Assembly: GCA_910579785.1 (NCBI GenBank)
Contig: CAJTVJ010000004.1
Location: forward strand, 1 to 64,000
Length of the DNA: 64,000 nt
Direction: 5' to 3'
Origin: an uncultured Christensenella sp.
Lineage (GTDB): Bacteria; Bacillota; Clostridia; Christensenellales; UBA3700
Shown here: positions 1 to 7,956 of the stretch, one piece after another
Position numbering within the stretch: position 1 is the first letter of the stretch
How the letters are laid out: each line of letters starts with the position of its first letter
Translations under genes and position numbers: made by a program
Notes under the pieces: model-generated
Told to the model about the DNA's origin: nothing
The model's input: the letters and a program-made list of their open reading frames with translations, nothing else
Database searches by the model: none

Positions 1-1
1 G

Positions 2-379
2 GCGTACGCTCAGCTCACCAAAGAGCAGAAGAAATACTTTGACGGATTGAGAGAGTATGCAATGAGCAAGGATAGCAAGTGCAAAGAAAAGCTGTCTACC
101 TACTTCACAACGATAGGACCTAGTACGACCAATCCATTCATAAAGCTGACGATAAAGAAAGGCATAACGGTAGCGCTCTTCAAGATGGAAGACGAATACC
201 TCAAAGACATACGCCGCAATGCAAGCGGAGACGGCACCAAGGTCAAAGTAAAAGAGACAGAAGTGCCGATAGGAGATAAGCAGGCGTATGATACGGCGAA
301 GGATATGGTAGACCTTAGGATTGACCAAATCGACCGCTATAATGATTTTCTTAAAGAGCAGAGGGCTTTGAGGAAATAA
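2..379 (+). CDS. Hypothetical protein, C-terminal part (5' end outside window)
   Basis: The reading frame is open from base 2 and ends at the TAA at 377-379. At least 125 residues are visible, and the true start lies upstream of the window. The visible part is rich in Lys, Asp and Glu and has no membrane segment or signal peptide. It starts with a helical charged stretch (LTKEQKKYF), has a short beta-like middle (ITVALFKM) and ends in a charged helix (IDRYNDFLKEQRALRK). I do not recognise the family. It is followed by a repeat-rich, gene-free spacer, so it is probably the last gene of its unit. No function can be assigned. Confidence 0.6.
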   Translation, partial: AYAQLTKEQKKYFDGLREYAMSKDSKCKEKLSTYFTTIGPSTTNPFIKLTIKKGITVALFKMEDEYLKDIRRNASGDGTKVKVKETEVPIGDKQAYDTAKDMVDLRIDQIDRYNDFLKEQRALRK

Positions 380-553
380 CGAGAGTAAGAGCGAGTGCGT
401 ATAGCGACGCGCCTTCCGCCCTAACGTCAGGACTCGGGAAGTCGACGCGTACGCAAAGTACACTTGACGACTTCACCTTGCCTTAGCACGGACGAAAATC
501 ATACCACTCTCCGCGGTCGTGCGTGAGTTGGGTAATAGGATGAAAATATTAAA

Positions 554-642
554 GTCATTTCGACCGAAGCGTAAGCGTAGTGGAGAAATCTCAACGAATT
601 AAATAATAGGATTAGATATCTCGACTACGCTCGATATGACCA
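554..642. repeat. Dispersed palindromic repeat, copy 1
   Basis: The left half starts GTCATTTCGACCGAAGC and ends GGAGAAATCTCAAC. The right half, starting AGGATTAGATATCTCGA and ending CGATATGACC, is an imperfect reverse complement of it, so the unit can fold into a long hairpin. Similar units occur at 671-757, 8983-9092, 50863-50894 and 50993-51070, always between genes. Confidence 0.85.
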
Positions 643-670
643 ACTATTGCTCTTAGCTAACCTAAATTAA

Positions 671-757
671 GTTATTTCGACCAAGCGTAGCGCGTGGAGA
701 AATCTCAACAAGTTAAAAAAGGATTAGATCTCTCCGCGTTGGTCGAGGTGACTAGAT
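671..757. repeat. Dispersed palindromic repeat, copy 2
   Basis: It starts GTTATTTCGACCAAGCG and ends GGTCGAGGTGAC, with the same GGAGAAATCTCAAC and GGATTAGAT internal blocks as copy 1. It lies 28 bases downstream of copy 1 in the same orientation, so this spacer carries a tandem pair. Confidence 0.85.
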
Positions 758-888
758 ATTTGTTGACTGAAAGTATTAGGTGACAAGAAGGATGGTATAG
801 CTGTCCTTTCTTTTATAGTTAAGGATAAAAATTCGACATTTAACGTCATATATTGAATATTTATTTGATTAAACACATAGATATTACT

Positions 889-1893
889 ATGGATTACAGC
901 AAGTATTATCTTAAAAATTATATGAAACAACAAGAGTCCTTGTCAGCTGGGCGATATTCCCGACCGAATAATCAAGAATCGTCAGAAAGCGAAGACTTAA
1001 ATGAGAGTGGCAGCAATGATATCAATTCTCAATATGCGATTGAGGGAAACGTTGAGATTGAGGTTACGCCTCAACCTATCAACGTAACGCAGACAAGTTA
1101 TGGCGATTATCAAGAAAATCCGCCCATAATAGATATTTTGCCGCAATCTTACGATAGATATTCTTCTCGACGTAAGGGCTGGCTTATGACTTTGGCAATA
1201 GTGACATGTGTATTGTTGACAGTGGTAATTGGCGATTTTGCCACAGGTGGAGCGCTGCTTGCGAGCATAGGCAAGAGAGTTGACGCTAATTCTGCGCCGG
1301 GAGTGAGCTATTACGGCTTGGTATTAAAGACTTGTGACAGCTATTCTGTGGCGAGGATGTATGCAGAACAGCAAAGGCTTATGGGCGGCGCAGGATATAT
1401 ACTTAAAGAAGAAGAGAAGTACGTTATTGTTGGAGACGTGTATGACGACGAAGGCGAAGCCAAAGCAATATCCGAAAAAAATCAAGGCAGTAGAATTGTC
1501 AAGATTCAAGTCAAAGAAGTTGATTTTGACAGTATTTTTAAAGGAAATTCTCAGTTACTTAGAAGTATGGGAGGGTATTATGCGGCAATCGTCACACAAC
1601 TGTCGGTCGTTGCAGACGAGTTGACAGGCGGACAAATCGACAAGCTTAAAGCATTAGAAAAAATCGAGGGAATAAAAAACAATTTGCAAATGCAGTATGA
1701 CGAGTTGACATCTGAAAAACAGCAAAACGGGAATACGGAAATTTTGCTGGCTGACGTAAACTCTACGTTGGGGATACTTTCTAATCTGCTGGATGGCAAT
1801 ATATCCCGTCCTAATCTTGTTTGTGACGTGCGATATTCAAAGATACAAATAATAATCAATTATAGGCAGATGGTCTCGTCTATGAGTAGTTAA
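889..1893 (+). CDS. Membrane-anchored SPOR-like domain protein
   Basis: A 334-residue protein, counted from the ATG at 889; an upstream TTG at 853 is possible, but neither start has a clear Shine-Dalgarno. A hydrophilic, Ser/Glu/Asn-rich cytoplasmic region (about 1-95) is followed by an Arg/Lys-flanked membrane segment (about 97-120). The extracytoplasmic segment at about 140-206 (YYGLVLKTCDSY through KYVIVGDVYDDEGEA) has the size, alternating strand/helix pattern and GxxYIL...YVIVGDV core of a SPOR domain, which in characterised proteins binds denuded septal glycan. A helical region (about 215-310) follows. It may act at the septum or in sporulation, but this rests on a weak SPOR match. A TTCGACA heptamer lies 50 bases upstream and a strong terminator follows. 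Confidence 0.6.
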   Translation: MDYSKYYLKNYMKQQESLSAGRYSRPNNQESSESEDLNESGSNDINSQYAIEGNVEIEVTPQPINVTQTSYGDYQENPPIIDILPQSYDRYSSRRKGWLMTLAIVTCVLLTVVIGDFATGGALLASIGKRVDANSAPGVSYYGLVLKTCDSYSVARMYAEQQRLMGGAGYILKEEEKYVIVGDVYDDEGEAKAISEKNQGSRIVKIQVKEVDFDSIFKGNSQLLRSMGGYYAAIVTQLSVVADELTGGQIDKLKALEKIEGIKNNLQMQYDELTSEKQQNGNTEILLADVNSTLGILSNLLDGNISRPNLVCDVRYSKIQIIINYRQMVSSMSS

Positions 1894-1905
1894 AATAAGT
1901 TATAT

Positions 1906-1950
1906 AAAAATATGCCGCCTGTATCAAGTGCATGCGGCATATTTTTTATT
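1906..1950. terminator. Bidirectional rho-independent terminator
   Basis: The arms ATATGCCGC and GCGGCATAT are separated by a short loop, with an A-run before and a T-run after. It sits between the convergent SPOR-like gene and the NYN gene and can serve both. Confidence 0.85.
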
Positions 1951-2900
1951 TATTTTTGTCTTATGAGATAGTATATCACGTTGCTGTCGCCGTTGGATTG
2001 AGGCTTGACCTCAAAGTCGTCGCAAGATTTAAATAGTTCGCTCAATTTGTTAAAGCCGTAATTTCTGCTGTCAAAGTCGCTGTAAAGTTTGTATAGCCAA
2101 TTTCCAATATCCGCGAGGCTTGCCCAGCCGTCCTCGTTGGCAAGTTCAGGCAGTATCTCTGTCTTAATGAGTTGAGTTATGCTGTCAAATGGCATCACAG
2201 TTGTTGCGTTGTCGGGCTTTTCTTCTACGTCTTCGCTGATTTGTTCGGCTTGTTTTTCTATCTTATCTTCAATTTGCTCCGCAGTCAAATTGTCCTCGGC
2301 AGAAGCTCCCTTAGATTTTTTGGTTGTCTTCTTTGTCTTGTCGTGTTGTTTGTCAGACTTTTCGTTTTTATCGACCTTTTTATCGGCTTTATCAGTTTTC
2401 TTATCGGCGTCTTTCTTTTTATCTTGTGATTGTTTTTTATCGTTGCTCTTGTTCAATACGTCAAGTAATATAAATTTTTCGCAAGATTTTCTAAAAGCAA
2501 GGGGAGTCTTTTCTTCGCCCATACCTATGACAAGCATGCCTGCTTCTCTAAGTCTAGACGCGAGTTTTGTGAAGTCGCTGTCTGACGATACGATGCAAAA
2601 CCCCTCTACGTTGCCCGAATAAAGTATGTCCATGGCGTCGATTACAAGGGTTATGTCGGAGGAGTTTTTGCCGGCATTTTTATTGTTGTGCGATGTGTTG
2701 GAATATTGTTGAATGGGCGTAAGTGAATATTTGAGCATATCCTCGCTTGTCCAGCTTATAGTCTTTGAAGTAAAGTCTCCGTATATGCGCCTATAAGTCG
2801 TTGTGCCGTATTTAGCAAGCTCTGTCATTATTGTCTTGCGATAATTTCTTGATATGTTTTCAGCGTCTATCAAAAGCGCTATTTTTTTATCTTGATTCAT
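1950..2900 (-). CDS. NYN-domain protein with C-terminal OST-HTH/LOTUS domain
   Basis: A 316-residue protein. The ATG at 2900 is preceded by AGGAG at 2906-2910, so it is preferred over an upstream start at 2948. Residues about 5-150 form a NYN (PIN-like, LabA/DUF88) domain: IALLIDAENISR near the start supplies the first acidic cluster, ITLVIDAMDILY the second, and FCIVSSDSDFTKLASRLREAG the third, which is the usual metal-binding set of a putative RNase. A Lys/Asp-rich low-complexity linker (about 160-220) leads to a C-terminal winged-helix OST-HTH domain (about 240-316, ending NVIYYLIRQK). These proteins are predicted RNA-binding nucleases, but the RNA target is unknown. It is transcribed convergently with the SPOR-like gene. 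Confidence 0.85.
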   Translation of the reverse strand: MNQDKKIALLIDAENISRNYRKTIMTELAKYGTTTYRRIYGDFTSKTISWTSEDMLKYSLTPIQQYSNTSHNNKNAGKNSSDITLVIDAMDILYSGNVEGFCIVSSDSDFTKLASRLREAGMLVIGMGEEKTPLAFRKSCEKFILLDVLNKSNDKKQSQDKKKDADKKTDKADKKVDKNEKSDKQHDKTKKTTKKSKGASAEDNLTAEQIEDKIEKQAEQISEDVEEKPDNATTVMPFDSITQLIKTEILPELANEDGWASLADIGNWLYKLYSDFDSRNYGFNKLSELFKSCDDFEVKPQSNGDSNVIYYLIRQK

Positions 2901-3030
2901 TATTTCTCCTGTTTTGCGGTTATATGTCGATTTTGTTATAGCATCCATATCAAATTGTTATATCGCTTACATACTTTGATTATCCGCTATTAAAGCCGTA
3001 TAGCGGGCGATTGTGCATTATAATCTCATT

Positions 3031-3061
3031 TCAAAAGCAAAGCCACCTTGTGTCAGGTGGC
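3031..3061 (-). terminator. Terminator of SRP RNA
   Basis: Read on the minus strand, GCCACCTGACACAAGGTGGC forms a hairpin with a GCCACCT/AGGTGGC stem. It is followed by TTTGCTTTTG and lies just after the 3' end of the SRP RNA. Confidence 0.85.
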
Positions 3062-3075
3062 ATTCCTTACGAAAA

Positions 3076-3341
3076 CTGCGCATCCGATTTTGACAGTGAT
3101 CACCCAAGCGTTACACAAACAGTTGGCTACTCCAAAGCTACCTTATGGCACATCAAACGGTCTGCTTAATGCTGCTACGGTCAAGTCCTGACATGGTTCA
3201 CAGTGAATGATTGCACAAGACCTTGGTATCAACGCTACTTGTTTGAGGCAGTCCTCACATAATCAAAGCCTAGAAAGGCGTTCAGTCCTGCTATTGCGGA
3301 TTGCAGGTACAGGGCACCGCAAGCTCCCCACCTAGCGCAGC
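3076..3341 (-). ncRNA. ffs: Signal recognition particle RNA, large Firmicutes type
   Basis: Read on the minus strand, it shows the conserved 5' Alu-domain sequence (GCTAGGTGGGGAGCTTGCGG, GCCCTGTACC, GCAATCCGC). The apical Ffh-binding domain follows (ACCATGTCAGGACTTGACC then GTAGCAGCATTAA), and then the 3' Alu part (GTGTAACGCTTGGGTGATC). The ends pair (CTGCGC at 3335-3340 with GCGCAG at 3076-3081). The length of about 266 nt matches the Bacillus and Clostridium scRNA rather than the short 4.5S RNA of enterobacteria. It has its own consensus promoter and terminator. With Ffh it targets membrane proteins to the translocon. Confidence 0.95.
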
Positions 3342-3347
3342 ATTTAT

Positions 3348-3376
3348 ATTATATGACAAATTATAGTAATTGTCAA
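3348..3376 (-). promoter_or_regulatory. Consensus sigma-A promoter of SRP RNA
   Basis: On the minus strand, TTGACA (3371-3376) is followed by a 17-bp spacer and TATAAT (3348-3353). Both hexamers match consensus. The predicted start is near 3341, exactly at the 5' end of the RNA. Confidence 0.95.
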
Positions 3377-3654
3377 GACTAAACAAACAAATTGTGCTTT
3401 GTCGACAAATAAAGCCTAAATATTTAATTTGAAACGACTTTGCGCTATTTTGCACGCCTAATTTTAAATATTGACAACTAAATTGCGACATTAAGTTATA
3501 AATGAATATATTGATAAATATATTTTAGCAAGAAGAATTATTTTGGCAGTCAAACATATAGCTTTTGGAAATACAAAAAGACAAATAACGACGATATTCG
3601 ACAAAAGATAACAAAATTAGCAAAATAAATTGTGTTATTATCAAGAGGTAAAAG

Positions 3655-4419
3655 ATGTTCTATTCTATAAAGAAGAAATCGATAATTACGGTTGTGGCGA
3701 TTGCCGTGCTTGTAGCGATATGTATCACAGGTATGGCAAACAGAGAAGTGAGCGCAGTGTTCAATAATCAAAGCTTGCGAAAAGTACCTGTCTATGGAGT
3801 TGACACGCAAGAAAAGGTCGTAGCTTTGACGTTTGACGCGGCGTGGGGTGCGGATAAGACGCAAGGAATATTGGATATTCTAGAAAAGCACGGCGTTGAC
3901 GGAACTTTCTTTTTGGTGGGATTTTGGTTGGACAAATATCCCGAAATGACGCAAAAAATTGCTGAAAGCGGCTGTGATATCGGCAATCATAGTAATAATC
4001 ATCTCAATATGAGTACGCTCAGCAAAGAAAAAATATCAGAAGAACTTGACTACGTAACTCAAAAGGTCAAAGAACTGACGGGCAAAGAAACCAAATTTTT
4101 CCGTCCGCCGTTTGGAGATTACAACAATACTTTGTTGGAGACGGTGGAAGAAAAGAACATGATAGGCGTGCAGTGGACGGTTGATTCGCTGGATTGGAAG
4201 GGGTTGAGCGCAACGGAAATCCTTTCAAGGGTAAATAAAGGCGTCAAAAACGGCTCGATAATACTCTTTCACAACAACAGCGATAATATCCTTGAAGCTC
4301 TTCCGCTAGTCATAGCTAACCTAAAAAATCAGGGATATAAGATGGTAAAACTTTCTGAATTGATATATCAGGAAGGTTATACGGTGGATAGTAACGGTAT
4401 ACAGCATAAGTTAGCTTAA
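3655..4419 (+). CDS. pdaB: PdaB-like polysaccharide deacetylase (NodB homology)
   Basis: A 254-residue protein whose ATG at 3655 has AGAGG at the usual distance. An N-terminal signal-anchor (IITVVAIAVLVAICITGM, about 10-27) places it at the membrane or outside. Residues about 55-240 are a NodB deacetylase domain. Visible motifs are TFDAAWG (motif 1, with Ala where classic enzymes have the second Asp), GNHSNNH (zinc His pair), RPPFGDYN and a late ILFHNN. The altered motif 1 is characteristic of the PdaB/YbaN group, which in Bacillus is needed to keep the spore cortex intact. The substrate is probably peptidoglycan amino sugars. A TTCGACA heptamer at 3597-3603 lies 52 bases before the start. 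No obvious operon partner. Confidence 0.85.
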   Translation: MFYSIKKKSIITVVAIAVLVAICITGMANREVSAVFNNQSLRKVPVYGVDTQEKVVALTFDAAWGADKTQGILDILEKHGVDGTFFLVGFWLDKYPEMTQKIAESGCDIGNHSNNHLNMSTLSKEKISEELDYVTQKVKELTGKETKFFRPPFGDYNNTLLETVEEKNMIGVQWTVDSLDWKGLSATEILSRVNKGVKNGSIILFHNNSDNILEALPLVIANLKNQGYKMVKLSELIYQEGYTVDSNGIQHKLA

Positions 4420-4512
4420 ATAAAAAGCCGTATCTTATCCATATATAGAAAAGGCAACAAATAGAAACTGTATTGAGTTAATAAATATGCAAAACACATT
4501 GGAGGGTAGAAA

Positions 4513-5175
4513 ATGAACTACGAACAGATGAACAACAATAAACTGCAATTGATCGGTACTGTAATAAAAGAACCGGTATACACTCACGAGGTATTTGGGG
4601 AAGGATTTTACGAGACAGTAGTTGCCGTGCCTAGATTATCGGAGCAACAAGACTGTATTCCAATTACTATATCTGACAGACTGCTTGCAAGACATGAAGT
4701 CAAGGTTGGAGATAAAATCAACCTTGTAGGTCAGTTCAGAAGTTATAATAAAGTGGACGGAGATAAGTCAAAATTACTATTGACGGCATTTGTAAGAGAC
4801 TTGTTGCCTATGGACGAAACGGTATGTCCAAACTTGATAGAGATAACGGGATTTATCTGCAAACAACCTATATATCGCACAACTCCGTTTAAGAGGGAGA
4901 TATGCGACGTACTTATTGCCGTAAATAGGGCATATAATAAATCCGATTATATTCCCTGTATAATGTGGGGGCGCAATGCAAGATTTGTGCAGAATATGAA
5001 GGTAGGCGAAAAGCTAACTGTCATAGGCAGAATACAAAGCAGAACTTACGTCAAAAATCTGGGCGACGATAGAAGTGAAGAAAGGGTTGCTTATGAGGTG
5101 TCTGTAAGCAAAATCAATCCGAATGAGCATGATAGCTTTGGAGCTGTGGAAATTGCAAGCTCAGAAATTGACTAA
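4513..5175 (+). CDS. Single-stranded DNA-binding protein with two OB folds
   Basis: A 220-residue protein with TTGGAGGGTAG before the ATG. Two SSB-like OB-fold halves are visible: about 8-100 (LQLIGTVIKEPVYTHEV, then VGDKINLVGQFRSY) and about 104-205 (IEITGFICKQPIYRTTP, ...IPCIMWGRNARFVQNMKVGEKLTVIGRIQSR). The second half carries the PCIxWGxxA pattern of SSB proteins. There is no acidic C-terminal tail ending in Phe as in replicative SSB; the end is EIASSEID. It is probably a paralogous, duplicated SSB found in Clostridia rather than the main ssb, and is most likely involved in DNA metabolism. It stands alone, with an intergenic hairpin downstream. Confidence 0.8.
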   Translation: MNYEQMNNNKLQLIGTVIKEPVYTHEVFGEGFYETVVAVPRLSEQQDCIPITISDRLLARHEVKVGDKINLVGQFRSYNKVDGDKSKLLLTAFVRDLLPMDETVCPNLIEITGFICKQPIYRTTPFKREICDVLIAVNRAYNKSDYIPCIMWGRNARFVQNMKVGEKLTVIGRIQSRTYVKNLGDDRSEERVAYEVSVSKINPNEHDSFGAVEIASSEID

Positions 5176-5292
5176 AATTATTCTTAGTTAAGTCATTTTA
5201 ACTTTGAATACTTATGAATTATCTTGATTATTGTAATAAATAAGACGCATTTATAACCTTATAATATAAAATCTAGTTAAATGTCGTGTTTG

Positions 5293-5333
5293 CACAATGG
5301 CAAAAGAAAATTGCCATTGTGTTGTTTTTTTCT
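5293..5333 (+). terminator. Rho-independent terminator
   Basis: CACAATGGCAA and TTGCCATTGTG form an 11-bp stem, followed by TTGTTTTTTTC. It lies 118 bases after the SSB-like gene and is the likely end of its transcript. Confidence 0.85.
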
Positions 5334-5687
5334 TAAAAATCTAAATATAATTTTTTATATAAACGGATTCAAAACGATAACTTTTTGTTGACTATATTAA
5401 ATTTAATTTTAATCAAAATTATTTGATTTTATTTGACGTCGTTTTTGTGAATAGAAAAGTAGCTTGGAGGATGTAAATATTAAGTGCTCAAATTCAATGT
5501 TGACAAGAGGAGACTGACTTTCTTAGTTAAATTGCCCAAAAATATTTAAATCAAATATCTAAATCTTAATTAAATAATTTATGGACTATTTGGTAATGAT
5601 TTATTGACATTAAATTGCCGTTTATTTAGCTCTAAACACTTTTATTTCGTTGTATATAAGTATATCTAAATTATAATTATTATTTTA

Positions 5688-5716
5688 TTTACTTTTGCAC
5701 AAATATATGGTATACT
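5688..5716 (+). promoter_or_regulatory. Predicted sigma-A promoter of yggS operon
   Basis: TTTACT (5688-5693), 17-bp spacer, TATACT (5711-5716). The -35 is imperfect. It is the best match within the AT-rich upstream region. Confidence 0.5.
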
Positions 5717-5748
5717 TTATTTGCAGTTTGATAAATTCAAGGTGATTT

Positions 5749-6456
5749 ATGATTTTTGAAGATGTAAGAGTTAACGTATGTAGATGTCTTGATATGATAG
5801 AAGAAGCAAAGGCTCGCGTAGGTCGTACAGACAAAGTTACTCTGATTGGCGCAACAAAGATGCAATCTAAGGAGCTTGTCGCACAGATAAGCGAAAGCAG
5901 GTTGCTCACTGACGTTGGCGAAAACAGAGTACAGGAGCTTGTCGATAAATATGACAGCGGAAAAAATCTTAAATGGCATATGATAGGACAACTCCAAACA
6001 AACAAGGTCAAGTATATCATAGATAAAGTGGATTTAATTCATTCCTTGGATAGACAAAGTTTGGCGGATGAGATAGACAGACAGGCAAAGAAGCATGAAA
6101 AGGTCATGGACTGTCTTCTTGAAGTCAATATGGGCAGTGAGATTTCCAAGGGCGGAGTTGCGCCCGAAGAGCTGGAAAATCTTTTGGAGTACGTAGAGGG
6201 AAAAGAGAATATTAGGCTTAGAGGTCTTATGACTGTAATGCCCAACTTGGACGATAAGACACGTCTCAAAGAGCTGTATATAACCTTTGAAAAATTATAT
6301 CAAGAATTTTCTAAAAAGGTATCTAATCGACATATGATTGACATTTTATCTTGCGGTATGACAAATGATTATCAAATGGCAATAGAATACGGCGGAGCTA
6401 CCGCAGTAAGGCTGGGAAGAGTGCTTTTCGGCGAAAGAAATTATCTAGGGGGCTGA
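5749..6456 (+). CDS. yggS: YggS/YlmE family PLP homeostasis protein
   Basis: A 235-residue protein, the normal size for this alanine-racemase-fold family. Motifs include IGATKMQSKE (the Lys that binds pyridoxal phosphate), GENRVQELVDKY, WHMIGQLQTNKVKYI, LLEVNMGSEISKGG, LRGLMTVMP, LSCGMTNDYQMAIEYG and VRLGRVLFGER. Members bind PLP without known catalysis and balance PLP and amino-acid pools. AAGGTGA precedes the ATG. It is the first gene of yggS-sepF-lspA-rluD, the same yggS-sepF pairing seen in Bacillus (ylmE-ylmF). The stop is one base before the sepF ATG, suggesting translational coupling. Confidence 0.95.
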   Translation: MIFEDVRVNVCRCLDMIEEAKARVGRTDKVTLIGATKMQSKELVAQISESRLLTDVGENRVQELVDKYDSGKNLKWHMIGQLQTNKVKYIIDKVDLIHSLDRQSLADEIDRQAKKHEKVMDCLLEVNMGSEISKGGVAPEELENLLEYVEGKENIRLRGLMTVMPNLDDKTRLKELYITFEKLYQEFSKKVSNRHMIDILSCGMTNDYQMAIEYGGATAVRLGRVLFGERNYLGG

Positions 6457-6457
6457 T

Positions 6458-7156
6458 ATGGACAGACGAGATTACAACGACGAAGAAAGAGAACGTTTTA
6501 ACAACGAGGGCGGAGGATATATCCCACGTAGACGTTTTAATTTTTCGCGCAGCGATTATCAAAATTTGGATCCGTCGCAGTTGCAGGGAAATGCAAACAG
6601 CGGAGATTATTCTGCGCCGTCCTATTCTCAACCCTATTCACAGGCAAATTATCAACCGAATCCTATGCCTTCTCAATATCCGCCTCAACAACCTTATTCT
6701 CAACAGGGCTACGTTGTGCCACAGCAGCCATACGCACCTCAGCAACCGCAATACGTGCAGTATTCCCAACCTATGGGCAATATGGGGCAACCTATGAGCG
6801 GTTTTTCGCAGGATAACGGTGGTTTTGACCCCATATCTATGCCGCCGCAAATGGGAAAGAAGAAAGGTTGGTTTTCAAGGGGCAAAAAACAACCGCAATT
6901 TGAAGGCGGAGATATGCAAAATATTCTTATCGTGACGCCTAAAACGCTGTCGGAAGTGCAGGATATAATAGATAACTTGCGCAATAGGCAGGCGATAATA
7001 GTAGAATTCAACAGAATAAATGAGAAATACGCACAGCGTATTCTTGACTTTCTCAATGGGGCAATTTATGCGCTTGGCGGTTGCGAACAGAGGATAGGAG
7101 ACAATATGTTCCTATTTACGCCGGGCGGAGTGTCGATTCAAGGACAGATCAAATAA
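6458..7156 (+). CDS. sepF: Cell division protein SepF
   Basis: A 232-residue protein. The C-terminal about 85 residues (MQNILIVTPKTLSEVQ to the end) form the SepF domain with the conserved VEFNRIN, RILDFLNGAIYALGG and FLFTPGGV elements; this part polymerises into rings and binds the FtsZ tail. The N-terminal part is charged and then a long Gln/Pro/Tyr/Ser-rich disordered region (about 45-135). A basic patch (GKKKGWFSRGKKQ) comes just before the domain. The family's N-terminal amphipathic membrane anchor is not obvious here; the start MDRRDYNDEERER is very charged. It lies between yggS and lspA. FtsA is also encoded in this window, so both FtsZ membrane tethers are present. Confidence 0.95.
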   Translation: MDRRDYNDEERERFNNEGGGYIPRRRFNFSRSDYQNLDPSQLQGNANSGDYSAPSYSQPYSQANYQPNPMPSQYPPQQPYSQQGYVVPQQPYAPQQPQYVQYSQPMGNMGQPMSGFSQDNGGFDPISMPPQMGKKKGWFSRGKKQPQFEGGDMQNILIVTPKTLSEVQDIIDNLRNRQAIIVEFNRINEKYAQRILDFLNGAIYALGGCEQRIGDNMFLFTPGGVSIQGQIK

Positions 7157-7159
7157 GCT

Positions 7160-7909
7160 ATGATAGAAATAAAAGATAAAAGCGCAGTTATAAAGCGCGT
7201 TTTGATAGATTTTTTAATATTTACGTTGCTGCTTGCAAGCGATTTGATATCAAAAGATATCGTCATGAACAGGCTTGGGTTAGAAAGTTATTCAAGTTAC
7301 GTTCTTATAGACGGTATTTTTGCGATATATCCGTGTTTTAACGACGGAGCGTCATTTTCGTTTATGTCGGGCAAGACGGGATTTTTGATCGCGCTCACTG
7401 TGATAATGCTCGTTGCGCTTTGCGCCATAATAATTTTGAATGCAATAAAAAAACCTAAGACGTCTTGGCTTTTTAGGTGGTCAATGGTCCTTTTGATATC
7501 GGGAGGGCTCGGCAATCTTGTAGATAGAATTTTTTGTGACGGCGAAGTGAGAGATTTTATTCAATATCTATTCTTAGACGGGATTTTTGAAAAGCTTTTT
7601 AACAGCAGTTTCGGTATCGGTAATGTGGCTGATATATATCTGGTGTTGGGAGTATTTTTGATTTGCGCATATATCATTTTTGATTATAAAGAGGGCGATT
7701 TGGGTATATTCAAATTCAAAAAAGCAGAGGTAGTTAAAGACGAAAATATGGCAGATACGTCTTCTTCAAATACCCAAGAGAGTAATGGAATTGATGCCGA
7801 AAGTAAGCCGAGCGACAGTCAAGATATAGCGCCTAAAAACGGTGATAATAAAGAAAAAGAGATCGATATTTCGAGTGATAAAGATAAGATTGACGGCGTA
7901 GAGCGATAG
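7160..7909 (+). CDS. lspA: Lipoprotein signal peptidase (signal peptidase II) with acidic C-terminal tail
   Basis: A 249-residue integral membrane aspartyl protease that cleaves the signal peptide of prolipoproteins after lipidation. Four membrane helices are visible within about 1-175. The catalytic Asp pair is in GNLVDRI...VRDFI and NVADIYLVLG, and the conserved N in CFNDGASFSF is present. It is longer than the usual 150-170 residues because of about 70 extra C-terminal residues rich in Asp, Glu, Ser and Lys (GIDAESKPSDSQD..., EKEIDISSDKDK), which are probably cytoplasmic and disordered. It starts 3 bases after the sepF stop, with no strong ribosome binding site, so coupling is likely. Confidence 0.9.
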   Translation: MIEIKDKSAVIKRVLIDFLIFTLLLASDLISKDIVMNRLGLESYSSYVLIDGIFAIYPCFNDGASFSFMSGKTGFLIALTVIMLVALCAIIILNAIKKPKTSWLFRWSMVLLISGGLGNLVDRIFCDGEVRDFIQYLFLDGIFEKLFNSSFGIGNVADIYLVLGVFLICAYIIFDYKEGDLGIFKFKKAEVVKDENMADTSSSNTQESNGIDAESKPSDSQDIAPKNGDNKEKEIDISSDKDKIDGVER

Positions 7910-7956
7910 TGTAGTTTTTTTAATAATCGACGTATAACACATTTTTTGGAGTATTT

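Larger units (their letters stand above)
380..888. other. Repeat-rich intergenic spacer
   Basis: No gene is seen. It holds a hairpin at 438-474 (arms GAAGTCG and CGACTTC) with an inner GTAC-rich segment. Two palindromic repeat units follow at 554-642 and 671-757. A terminator-like hairpin lies at 785-813 (AAGAAGGA against TCCTTTCTT, then TTTTA). A TTCGACA heptamer, identical to the Spo0A box core, is at 832-838, 50 bases before the next start codon. Confidence 0.6.
5176..5748. other. AT-rich intergenic region
   Basis: No protein or known RNA is recognised. It holds a terminator hairpin at 5293-5333 and a plausible yggS promoter at 5688-5716. There is an isolated GGAGGATGTAA (start codon followed at once by stop) near 5466. 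The rest is A/T-rich with no clear structure. Confidence 0.6.

Noticed and set aside
2179..2622. A 147-codon plus-strand frame opposite the NYN gene
   Set aside because: Its Ser/Phe/Leu-rich translation is the antisense of the Lys/Asp-rich linker. It has no ribosome binding site.
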